From NCBI GenBank assembly GCA_035524895.1, contig DATLFI010000025.1:1-26182 (forward strand): DNA of 26,182 nucleotides. The letters are read 5' to 3'. The translations under genes were made by a program, and so were the position numbers. This DNA comes from DATLFI01 sp035524895 (GTDB taxonomy: Bacteria > Acidobacteriota > Thermoanaerobaculia > Multivoradales > Multivoraceae). Below the pieces are notes generated by a model. The model ran no database searches. It was not told the origin of the DNA and worked only from the letters and a program-made list of their open reading frames with translations. Positions 1 to 7,090 of this stretch are shown here, one piece after another. Positions within the stretch are counted from its first letter, which is position 1; every line of letters begins with the position of its first letter.

Positions 1-148
1 CGACTGGGACGTCGCGATCCTGCTCCGCTTCGACGACCTCGCGGCGGTCGAGCGCTACCGCGCCGGCGAGATCCACCGCAAGTACTTCGACGTCTACCTG
101 CGGCCCATGCTGGAGACGATCCGCGTGTGGAACTTCGACGCGCCTTAG
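1..148 (+). CDS. 3' end of an unknown protein, possibly an alpha/beta-barrel (Dabb-like) domain
   Basis: Reading from base 2, an open frame of 48 codons runs into a TAG at 146-148; the start lies outside the window. The visible end is rich in acidic and aromatic residues (DWDVAILLRFDDL near the left edge, a YRAGEIHRKYFDVYLRPM stretch, and a VWNF end). A strand, then a helix containing His, then a final strand resembles the last third of small dimeric alpha/beta-barrel proteins (Dabb/EthD/ABM-like). That is a fold-level impression only. Codon use fits the neighbouring genes, so this is very likely coding. The stop codon lies inside the first copy of a short direct repeat (141-179). Confidence 0.6.
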   Translation, partial: DWDVAILLRFDDLAAVERYRAGEIHRKYFDVYLRPMLETIRVWNFDAP

Positions 149-179
149 AGCTCGACCCCAGTCGCCTTAGAGCTCGACC
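141..179. repeat. 17-bp direct repeat, 22-bp period, over a stop codon
   Basis: CGCCTTAGAGCTCGACC occurs at 141-157 and again, identical, at 163-179. The first copy carries the TAG stop of the upstream partial gene and the second lies just before the end of the convergent DUF5519 gene. It looks like a small tandem duplication in the space between two convergent genes. No function is apparent. Confidence 0.7.
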
Positions 180-189
180 TCCGGTCGCG

Positions 190-597
190 CTACGACGGCG
201 GATCGCTCGCGGGGAACGACTGGCGCGACGCCTCGCCGACCTCGTCGAGCTCGCCCTCGTCGGCGGCAGCCGAGCCGCGCGAACGCCCGCCGGCGAGCCC
301 GTAGGCGCGCCGCAGCAGCGCGAGCGCGATCTCGACGTCGGGATCGTGGTCGAGCGGCTTGCTCACCCACCCGCTCTCGGGCAGCAGGGGGTGTCGTTCG
401 GCGAGCCGGGCAGCGACCACCTCGTCGCGCACCGGCTTCGGGAACGAGATTTCGACCAGGTCGTCGCCGTGGACGTGGCCGATCTCGAGGCCGGCGACGC
501 GGTATCCGCGGCCGCCGGAGCGATGGGGCTCGGCCTCGACGCCCGGCCAGCTCGTGAGCTCGCGATGGATGCGTTCGGCTGCGCTGGTCACTGGCAT
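190..597 (-). CDS. DUF5519 / 'luciferase domain' small protein with SFPASDPPS tail
   Basis: This encodes 135 residues starting at ATG 597, preceded by AGAGG at a suitable distance; an in-frame extension upstream to 744 has no family resemblance. Residues 1-100 match the DUF5519 pattern: a glycine-rich turn with GRGYRVAGLEIGHVHGDD (29-46), then SFPKPVRDEVVA (51-62), an H..LPESGWVS segment (69-79) and a helix ending RRAYG. The family is often labelled 'luciferase domain-containing', but no enzymatic role is established. Residues 105-135 form an acidic linker ending in SRQSFPASDPPS. SFPASDPPS-like tails recur in unrelated small bacterial proteins, and their purpose is unknown to me. The gene is convergent with the partial gene at 1-148 and divergent from the permease at 839. 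Family assignment is good; function is unknown. Confidence 0.75.
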   Translation of the reverse strand: MPVTSAAERIHRELTSWPGVEAEPHRSGGRGYRVAGLEIGHVHGDDLVEISFPKPVRDEVVAARLAERHPLLPESGWVSKPLDHDPDVEIALALLRRAYGLAGGRSRGSAAADEGELDEVGEASRQSFPASDPPS

Positions 598-838
598 GAC
601 CTCTGGAGTGTAGCGTCTCGACGCGCGCGCTTCACCCCCTGGCTGGGGTAACGCCTTGGCCGCGGCGCCTGGTGCCGAGAGGCGCCAGGGACGAAACGAA
701 GCGCGCGCATCGCGCGTAGGGATCGTCCTGAGGCGTCGAGCCACAGCTCACCCTGCGCTGGCCTCGCGACTGCGCTCGGGGGCCGCGAGGACCTGGGAAG
801 CAGGGCCGAGGGCCGCGAAGCGCCTGAGGAGAACCGTC
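598..838. other. Divergent intergenic region with a GAGA-loop hairpin
   Basis: These 241 bases separate the DUF5519 gene (-) from the permease (+). The clearest structure is an inverted repeat at 668-689: CCTGGTGCC, a GAGA loop, then GGCGCCAGG. As RNA this gives a 9-bp stem (one G-U pair) closed by a GNRA-type tetraloop. No T-run follows, so an intrinsic terminator is not indicated. I found no convincing -35/-10 pair, and the open frame through this stretch does not look like protein. Confidence 0.45.
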
Positions 839-3262
839 ATGCACGGCTTGGTCCAGGACTTCCGCGTCGCGCTCCGTCAGCTTCGCCGGCGCCCGTGGTG
901 GTCGGCGTCGATCGTCGCGGTGCTCGCGATCGGTCTCGCCGGCAATGCCGCCATGTTCTCCGGTTTCGACACCTGGGTCTTGCGCCCCCTCGACTTCGAG
1001 AGGCCGGAAGAGCTGCTGCACATCGGGGAGCGTCATCGATTGGGCGGCGGTCAGCTCAACGGCATGTCGGGCTCGGATCTCGAGGACCTGCGACGAGGCC
1101 AGAGCTCCCTCGCGGCGGTCGCGGCCTTCCGTGGCACGGTGTTCAACCTGGACGACGAGGCCGAGCCGGCATCGAAGCTCGGTGCGAGGATCGAGCATGC
1201 GCTGTTCCCGATGCTCGGTGTGCGGCCAGAGATGGGCAGGCTGTTCCTGCCGGAAGAGGACCTGCCCGGCCAGCCCGGCGCCGTGGCTCTCATCGGCGAT
1301 CGGCTGTGGCGAGAGCGCTTCGGGGCGGCGGACGACGTGCTGGGGCGCAGCCTGCGGATCGATGGACGTGTGCACCAGATCGTCGGCGTGATGCCGCCTG
1401 GCTTCGAGTTCCCGGAGTGGGAGCAGGTGTGGGTCCCGCTCGGCCTCGACCCGCAGGACCAGCCGCGCGACGTGCGGGCGCTGTCGGTGATCGGCAGGCT
1501 GGCGCCGGGGCACACCCTCGAGACCGCGCGCGCCGAGATCGCGGCGGCCGGCGCGGAGGTCGCCCGCCTGCACCCGCAGACCCATGACGGTTGGAGCTTC
1601 GATGCGGAGCCTCTGCGCAAGCGGTGGGTGCCTGATGTGATCGAGCTGGCCCTCGCGGTCTCGCTCGGCGCCGCGGTGCTGGTGCTGCTGGTGATCTGCG
1701 CCAATGTCGCGAGCCTCTTCCTGGCGGCGTCCGAGCCGCGCGCGCGGGAGCTGGCGTTGCGCAGCGCGCTCGGCGGCGGCCGGCTGCAGCTCGTGCGGCC
1801 GCTCCTGTGCGAGGGCGTGGTGCTGGCGCTCCTGGGTGGCGGTCTGGGGCTCGGACTCGCCGTGATCTGGCTGCGCGCCATGTTTGCGCGGATACCGCTC
1901 GACCCGCCCTATCTGTTCGCGATGAGCCTCGACCTCCGAGCCGGGCTGTTCGCATTCGCGCTGGCGGTTCTCGCGGGCTTCTTGTGCAGCGTGCCGCCAC
2001 TCCTGCGCTCGGCCGGTACCCGGCCGGCCGAGGAGCTGCGCGGCGGGCGCAGCGCCGGAACCCGCCGCGCCTCCCGTCTGCGAGGAGGGCTGGTGATCGC
2101 GGAGCTCGCGCTCTCGACCGCACTCGTGGCTGGGGCGCTGCTGATGGTGAAGAGCTTCCTGCAGCAGCAGGAGCACGAGGGCGGATACCGCGCGGAGGGC
2201 CTCCACCTCGCGCAGCTCGCGCTCACGGTGCCGGGCCTCGAGGAGGCAGAGGCGCGGACTGCTTTTCTCGGCCGGCTGCACGACGCCTTTGCGGAGTCGG
2301 CGATCGTCACGGGTGCCGGCTCCGCGACAGACGGACCGACCGAGCACTGCGGCGGGGGGACGCGCTTCGAGGCCGAGGGCAGGACGGTCACCCCCGGTGG
2401 TGGCGACGACGGGGTTGCGGCGTGCCGGATCGCGGTCGCCGGCGACTACTTCGAGACGCTCGAGCTCGCCGTGGTCTCTGGTCGCCCCTTCGCGGCGGAG
2501 GAGCTGGAGCGCGGCGCCGACGTCGCTGTGGTGAGCGAAGGTCTCGCGCGGAGGCTGTGGGAATCGACCGACGTCCTCGGGCGCCGGCTGCGGGGTAGTC
2601 AGGGTGACGAGCGGCCCTGGTTGCGCGTGGTGGGCGTGGTCGGCGACGTGCGGCCGCCGCGCGACATGGTCGACGACGGCGCGGCGCCGGAGGTGCAGCT
2701 CTATCTGCCCTACCCGGTGCTGCCGCACCGCGGGGTCGCGCTCGCGGTCAGGAGCCAGGCTCCGGCCGAGCAGGTGGCTACGGCCGTGCGCGCCGCGATT
2801 CGGACAGCCGGGGCGCCGGTGGCCGAGGTGCTGACGCTCGACCAGGCGCTCGAGCGCCAGCGCTGGGTGACCCGTTTCTTCAGCGAGCAGCTCGCGGTGT
2901 ACGCGGTGGCTGCGCTGGTGGTCGCAGCGCTCGGTGTCTACGGGCTCCTCGCAGATGCGGTGGCGCGCCGGCGCTACGAGATGGCGGTGCGTCTCGCGCT
3001 CGGCGCGCGGCGTCGCGAGGTGGTCGGCCTGGTCGCCCGTTGGGGCCTCTACCGGGTCGGCGCGGGCATCGTGGCGGGTCTCGTGCTGGGCTTGTGGGTC
3101 AGCCGCCTGGCAGCCGGGATGCTGGTGGGCGTGAAGACCTGGGATCCCGGCGTGTACCTGCTGGTGGTCGTGGTGCTGGCGGGCGCTGCTGGCGTCGCGG
3201 CGCTGCTGCCGGCGAGCCGCGCGGCGCGCTGCGATCCTTCGACCCTTCTGCGCGAGGGTTGA
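839..3262 (+). CDS. MacB/FtsX-family duplicated orphan permease (ADOP type)
   Basis: This encodes 807 residues. ATG 839 is chosen because a strong site (TGAGGAGA, 825-832) lies 6 nt upstream and the N-terminus then reads as a normal juxtamembrane segment. The layout is a two-fold repeat: TM1 at about 22-44; a MacB-like periplasmic domain (about 50-240) with the usual VALIGDRLWRERFG and QIVGVMPPGFEFP motifs; an FtsX core with TMs near 262-290, 318-342 and 366-388; TM5 near 417-438; a second periplasmic domain (about 445-650) with VVSEGLARRLW and LRVVGVVGDVR; then TMs near 684-706, 739-758 and 772-795. This is the architecture of the ABC-transporter permeases abundant in Acidobacteriota, usually found without their own ATPase. 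No ABC ATPase gene is nearby. The substrate is unknown; peptide, lipoprotein or drug export is inferred from MacB relatives. It ends 10 bases from the convergent dehydrogenase gene. Confidence 0.88.
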   Translation: MHGLVQDFRVALRQLRRRPWWSASIVAVLAIGLAGNAAMFSGFDTWVLRPLDFERPEELLHIGERHRLGGGQLNGMSGSDLEDLRRGQSSLAAVAAFRGTVFNLDDEAEPASKLGARIEHALFPMLGVRPEMGRLFLPEEDLPGQPGAVALIGDRLWRERFGAADDVLGRSLRIDGRVHQIVGVMPPGFEFPEWEQVWVPLGLDPQDQPRDVRALSVIGRLAPGHTLETARAEIAAAGAEVARLHPQTHDGWSFDAEPLRKRWVPDVIELALAVSLGAAVLVLLVICANVASLFLAASEPRARELALRSALGGGRLQLVRPLLCEGVVLALLGGGLGLGLAVIWLRAMFARIPLDPPYLFAMSLDLRAGLFAFALAVLAGFLCSVPPLLRSAGTRPAEELRGGRSAGTRRASRLRGGLVIAELALSTALVAGALLMVKSFLQQQEHEGGYRAEGLHLAQLALTVPGLEEAEARTAFLGRLHDAFAESAIVTGAGSATDGPTEHCGGGTRFEAEGRTVTPGGGDDGVAACRIAVAGDYFETLELAVVSGRPFAAEELERGADVAVVSEGLARRLWESTDVLGRRLRGSQGDERPWLRVVGVVGDVRPPRDMVDDGAAPEVQLYLPYPVLPHRGVALAVRSQAPAEQVATAVRAAIRTAGAPVAEVLTLDQALERQRWVTRFFSEQLAVYAVAALVVAALGVYGLLADAVARRRYEMAVRLALGARRREVVGLVARWGLYRVGAGIVAGLVLGLWVSRLAAGMLVGVKTWDPGVYLLVVVVLAGAAGVAALLPASRAARCDPSTLLREG

Positions 3263-3272
3263 GCTACCCGGA

Positions 3273-4826
3273 CTACCCGACTTCGAACTTCACGCCCTGC
3301 GCCAGCGGCAGCTCGCTGCCGTGGTTGATGGTGCAGGTCTGGCGCCGCATGTACGCCTTCCAGGAGTCGGAGCCGGCCTCGCGCCCGCCGCCGGTCTCCT
3401 TCTCGCCGCCGAAGGCGCCGCCGATCTCCGCACCGGAGGTGCCGATGTTGACGTTGGCGATGCCGCAGTCGGAGCCGGTCGCCGAGAGGAAGCGCTCGGC
3501 GGCCCGGAGGTCGCGGGTGAAGATGGCCGACGACAATCCTTGGGGCACGGCGTTGTGGCCCTCGATCGCCTCGTCGAGATCACCGAACTCGAAGCAGTAG
3601 AGCAGGGGCGCGAAGGTCTCCTCGCGGGTGATCGGGATCTCCCAGTGCGCCTCGACCAGCGTCGGCTCGACGAAGAAGCCGGGTCGGTCGAGACGGCGAC
3701 CGCCGCACAGCACCTTGCCGCCCTGGAGCTCGATCGCCTGTAGCGCGTGGAGCATGCCGTCCACCGCCTGCCGGTCGATCAGCGGTCCGACCAGGGTGCC
3801 CGGCTCGAGCGGGTCGCCGATCGGCATCGACTGGAAGGCGCGCACCAGGCGCCGCTTGAAGTCCTCGGCGATGCCGCGCTGCAGGAACAGTCGCCGCGCG
3901 GTGGTGCAGCGCTGGCCCGCGGTGCCGGCGGCGGCGAAAGCGATCGCTCGCAGCGCCAGCTCCGGGTCGGCGTCGTCGAGCACCAGGATGCCGTTGTTAC
4001 CGCCGAGCTCGAGCAGGGAGCGGCCGAGCCGTTGCGCCACCACCTGACCCACGTGGCGGCCCATGCGCACCGAGCCGGTCGCGGAGATGAGGGGAAAGCG
4101 CGGGTCGGCGATCAGCGTCTCGCCGACCTCGGCGTCGCGGCCGATGACCATGCCGAAGATCGGCGGCGCATCGTGAGCGTCTAGCACCCGCTGCGAGATG
4201 CGGGTGACAGCGAGCGCGGTGAGCGGCGCCTTGGGCGACGGCTTCCAGACCATGGAGTCGCCGCACACCGCGGCGACCAGCGCGTTCCACGCCCACACCG
4301 CGACCGGGAAGTTGAAGGCGGTGATGATGCCCACCGGGCCGAGCGGGTGCCACTGCTCGTACATGCGGTGGAGCGGGCGCTCCGAGTGCATGGTCTTGCC
4401 AAAGAGCTGCCGCGACATGCCGACCGCGAGGTCGGCCATGTCGATCATCTCCTGCACTTCACCGAGTCCCTCGCTGAGGGTTTTGCCGACCTCGAGCGTG
4501 ACCAGCTTGCCGAGCGCGTCCTTGTGCACGCGCAGCTCTTCGCCGAGCGCGCGGACCACCTCGCCGCGCCGCGGCGCCGGCCAGCGGCGCCACTCGACGA
4601 AGGCCTGCTCGACGCCGGATGCGACTCGCTCGTAGTCGTCCAGATCCGCGAAGCGGACGGCAGCGAGCGCCTCGCCGGTCGAAGGGTCGATCGACTCGAG
4701 CAGCGCGCCACGGGTCGCGAGCGGCCCGCCGATCCAGGCGCCGGGGTTCTCGGGGGCGATGCCGAGCTCCGCGAGCGTGTTGCCCGCGCGGGTGCGCGTA
4801 TCCTCTGCGGTGAGCGGTTCCGCCAT
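3273..4826 (-). CDS. amaB: ALDH7-family alpha-aminoadipate semialdehyde / piperideine-6-carboxylate dehydrogenase
   Basis: This encodes 517 residues from ATG 4826; frame upstream of that is low-complexity and not ALDH-like. The sequence is typical of the ALDH7 (antiquitin) branch: oxyanion Asn in FNFPVAVW (Asn172), NAD-binding WKPSPKAPLT (195-204), general base Glu273 in LLELGGNN, nucleophile Cys307 in GTAGQRCTTARRL, and the C-terminal GTSGAEIGGAFGGEK block. These enzymes oxidise alpha-aminoadipate semialdehyde (in equilibrium with piperideine-6-carboxylate) to alpha-aminoadipate with NAD(P)+. The lysine 6-aminotransferase gene at 7091-8434 on the same strand supplies exactly this substrate, which supports the specificity. 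Actinobacterial homologues are called pcd. The two genes are separated by an opposite-strand membrane-protein gene, so each appears to need its own promoter. Family very sure; substrate likely. Confidence 0.9.
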   Translation of the reverse strand: MAEPLTAEDTRTRAGNTLAELGIAPENPGAWIGGPLATRGALLESIDPSTGEALAAVRFADLDDYERVASGVEQAFVEWRRWPAPRRGEVVRALGEELRVHKDALGKLVTLEVGKTLSEGLGEVQEMIDMADLAVGMSRQLFGKTMHSERPLHRMYEQWHPLGPVGIITAFNFPVAVWAWNALVAAVCGDSMVWKPSPKAPLTALAVTRISQRVLDAHDAPPIFGMVIGRDAEVGETLIADPRFPLISATGSVRMGRHVGQVVAQRLGRSLLELGGNNGILVLDDADPELALRAIAFAAAGTAGQRCTTARRLFLQRGIAEDFKRRLVRAFQSMPIGDPLEPGTLVGPLIDRQAVDGMLHALQAIELQGGKVLCGGRRLDRPGFFVEPTLVEAHWEIPITREETFAPLLYCFEFGDLDEAIEGHNAVPQGLSSAIFTRDLRAAERFLSATGSDCGIANVNIGTSGAEIGGAFGGEKETGGGREAGSDSWKAYMRRQTCTINHGSELPLAQGVKFEVG

Positions 4827-4902
4827 GGGGCTCGTTTCGGTTGCTGTCGGTTGCGGTCGAGGTCTCGTGGCTTGCAGCGGGCCGTTCGCTTCGCGAGGTG
4901 CG

Positions 4903-4911
4903 AGCATAGCA
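4903..4911 (-). promoter_or_regulatory. Candidate extended -10 element for the ALDH7 gene
   Basis: Read on the minus strand, 4911 to 4903 is TGC-TATGCT, an extended -10 (TGn plus four of six -10 bases). It would start transcription near 4895, about 70 nt before ATG 4826. No good -35 is visible, which fits an extended -10 promoter but weakens the call. It belongs to a set of similar TGnTAnnCT elements in this window. Confidence 0.35.
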
Positions 4912-4950
4912 ACGGCAGACGAGGGCGCAGGCCGGGCGAGCGGGCGCGCG

Positions 4951-7062
4951 ATGGTGCTCGCGCTCCTTCCAGGCGCGGCGCTATGGGTGCTGGCGCGTTG
5001 CGGGAGTTTCGAGGGCGCCGCCAGCTTCTGGCCCAAGGCGGCGGCACTCGCGACGCTGGTCGTCGTGGCGAGCCTCGGCGCGCGGTGGTGGCGCGACCCC
5101 TTGCGGCTCGGCACGGGCACGGGCTGGGTCGGCTCCGCGCGGGCCGCTGTCGCGTGGCTGCTGGTGGCGGTCGCATCGGTGTCGATGGCGATGTCGCCCG
5201 TGGCTCGAGCCGGGTACGTCCTGGTCGCGACACTGCCGTTCCTGCTGCTGGTGCCTGCGGCGGTCGCGCGCCTGTGGGTCAGTCGGCGCGCACGAGGTGT
5301 TGGACTCTGCGGTCTCGCCGGGGCGCTGGCGCTGGTCGCCGGCGAGTCGCTGGTGCGCCAGGTGGTGGAGCAGCACGAGCGTGCCGCCATGCCGCTCGGC
5401 CACCACAACCTGCTCGCGCTCTGGCTGCTGCTCCTGCTGCCGCTGCCGGCCTCCCTGATCGCACTGCGCGAGCAGCAGACGACAGGGAGTCGCTCGACGA
5501 CGCGCCAAGGGGAAGGAGGTGTCCCGTCGGGCGCGTTCACGATCGCGATCGCCTGGCTCGCGCTCCTCCTGGGAACGGCCGGGCTCTTTGCCACCGGGTC
5601 ACTCGCCGGTGCCGTGGGGCTGGTGGTGGAAGCAGCCGTGGCTGTGGTGCTTCTGGGCGCGAGGATGCCGAGACGGGTGCGGCGGATCTTGGTTGCCATC
5701 GTGCCCGCGCTGCTGCTCGCGATCGCGGTGTGGCAGGGACCGAGGCTGGCCGACGTGGCCTCGGGCGCCGACCCGTCGCTGCGCGCGCGCGCCGCCTACT
5801 GGGCTGCGGGTCTGCGCGGGTTCTCGGAACGACCGTTGCTGGGCTGGGGGCCAGGCGCTTCGTCCTGGCTGCTGCACGAGCACCTGCGTCCTGTTCCGGG
5901 CGCACATCCGGCGTACGAGGTGGTGACCGACGTCCACTCGCTGCCGCTCGAGGTGCTCTACGAAGGAGGCGTCGCGCTGGCGATCGCGCTCGGGGTGGTG
6001 ATGCTGCTGTATGCGCGCGCTCGCTGGCGGGAGCTCGCTGCCATTGCCTCGCGGGAACGCGCGCTCGCCGGTTGGCTGGCGCTCGTGGGGCTCGCCGGCA
6101 CGGCGACGGCGGCGACGACGTCGGGAGCCTTCGACCTGCCCGCGCTCGCGTTCGCGGCGGCGGTGGTGGCTGGCGCAGCGATGACGCACGCGACGCCGCC
6201 GCGCGAGACCTCGCCCTGGTCGCGACGCGGCTGGCCGCTGTGGGCGATCACTGCAGGCGCCCTGCTGCTCTTGGTCCCCGACCTGCGTGGTCACTGGCAC
6301 TACCAGCGTGCCATGGCCCTCGACAGCGAGCGCGTACATGGATTCCACGAGATGGAACGCGCCAGCCGGGCGGATCCGGGGTTCCCGCTCTATCCGATGC
6401 GACGGACCCTGGAGCCCTTCTCTAGCCAGGTTCCGGAGCAGGCCTTCGAGGCTTCGCGCTTGGCGCGCGGTGTGGCTGCGTTCTGGCTGCGCGCGGGCGC
6501 CATGCACGGCGGGACCCCAGACGAGGAACCGCACCCGCTGCAACGCAGCGTCCTGGCGCGCGCGTGCGATCTCGAGCCGTTGGGCGGGTTGGCGCCGTTC
6601 CTCCTCGCGCGCCTGGCCACCGGGGACCGAGCCGAGCAGCTCCTCGCCCGCGCGCTGGTCGCCGAGCCCCGGCTCGCTGCGTCCCCCTGGATCGAGCGCG
6701 AGCTCCTCGAGCGCGCGCTCCACGCGATCGAGCAGGTCGAGGAGTGGCCGATCGGCTGGCGCGCGGCAGCAGTCGATCGGCTGCGCGGCCTCGAGGTGGC
6801 GGCGGCGAGCGCCGAGGAGGACCCTGCTGCCGGCTCGCGAGACGAGCTCGCCGATCTGGTGCTCGCGATGGACGCCGAGGGCTCGACCGCGCTGTCGCTC
6901 TTCGTGTTCCGTCGCACGCCGCGGAGAGCGGTGCTGGTCTCGATACCGCTCCGCGCGGAGACCGCGCGGTCGATCGACCTGCCGCCGCTGTGGTCCCTGC
7001 TAGACGTTCCGGGGCCGCGTTGGGCTCGAGCGTGCGGCTGGTTGGAGCGCCCTGAGCCCTGA
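4951..7062 (+). CDS. O-antigen ligase/polymerase-like (Wzy_C) polytopic membrane protein with C-terminal soluble region
   Basis: This encodes 703 residues from ATG 4951; ATG 4825 is in frame but would overlap the divergent ALDH start and add a non-membrane leader. About ten hydrophobic segments fall between residues 1 and 445. Family cues are the GHHNLLALWLLLLLPLP segment (150-166, like the 'gN.N.la.~l' region of O-antigen ligases), RAAYWAAGLRGFSERPLLGWGPG (280-302), and an H-containing periplasmic loop followed by DVHSLPLEVLYEGG (327-340), equivalent to the conserved D.Hn...~l.E.G motif. Residues about 450-703 are soluble, helical and Leu/Ala/Arg-rich with 'ALxxxPxxAxxxW' periodicity suggesting divergent TPR-like repeats. 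Members ligate or polymerise undecaprenyl-linked glycans at the periplasmic face. No other polysaccharide gene adjoins it, so the glycan is unknown. No strong ribosome site precedes ATG 4951. Confidence 0.7.
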   Translation: MVLALLPGAALWVLARCGSFEGAASFWPKAAALATLVVVASLGARWWRDPLRLGTGTGWVGSARAAVAWLLVAVASVSMAMSPVARAGYVLVATLPFLLLVPAAVARLWVSRRARGVGLCGLAGALALVAGESLVRQVVEQHERAAMPLGHHNLLALWLLLLLPLPASLIALREQQTTGSRSTTRQGEGGVPSGAFTIAIAWLALLLGTAGLFATGSLAGAVGLVVEAAVAVVLLGARMPRRVRRILVAIVPALLLAIAVWQGPRLADVASGADPSLRARAAYWAAGLRGFSERPLLGWGPGASSWLLHEHLRPVPGAHPAYEVVTDVHSLPLEVLYEGGVALAIALGVVMLLYARARWRELAAIASRERALAGWLALVGLAGTATAATTSGAFDLPALAFAAAVVAGAAMTHATPPRETSPWSRRGWPLWAITAGALLLLVPDLRGHWHYQRAMALDSERVHGFHEMERASRADPGFPLYPMRRTLEPFSSQVPEQAFEASRLARGVAAFWLRAGAMHGGTPDEEPHPLQRSVLARACDLEPLGGLAPFLLARLATGDRAEQLLARALVAEPRLAASPWIERELLERALHAIEQVEEWPIGWRAAAVDRLRGLEVAAASAEEDPAAGSRDELADLVLAMDAEGSTALSLFVFRRTPRRAVLVSIPLRAETARSIDLPPLWSLLDVPGPRWARACGWLERPEP

Positions 7063-7090
7063 GCGGTCTCGGGCCGAGCTGCGGACCGCC

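Noticed and set aside
632..2728. A 698-codon minus-strand frame opposite the permease
   Set aside because: Composition is that of an antisense shadow (Arg/His/Gln-rich), with no recognisable domain or ribosome site.
4825..4950. ATG 4825 as the start of the Wzy-like protein
   Set aside because: It would overlap the divergent ALDH start in the same CATG and add 42 non-hydrophobic residues with no ribosome site.
4347..6425. A 692-codon plus-strand frame overlapping the ALDH7 gene and part of the membrane-protein gene
   Set aside because: It is antisense to a clear dehydrogenase and out of frame with the hydrophobic protein; the product is Arg/Ala/Gly-rich noise.
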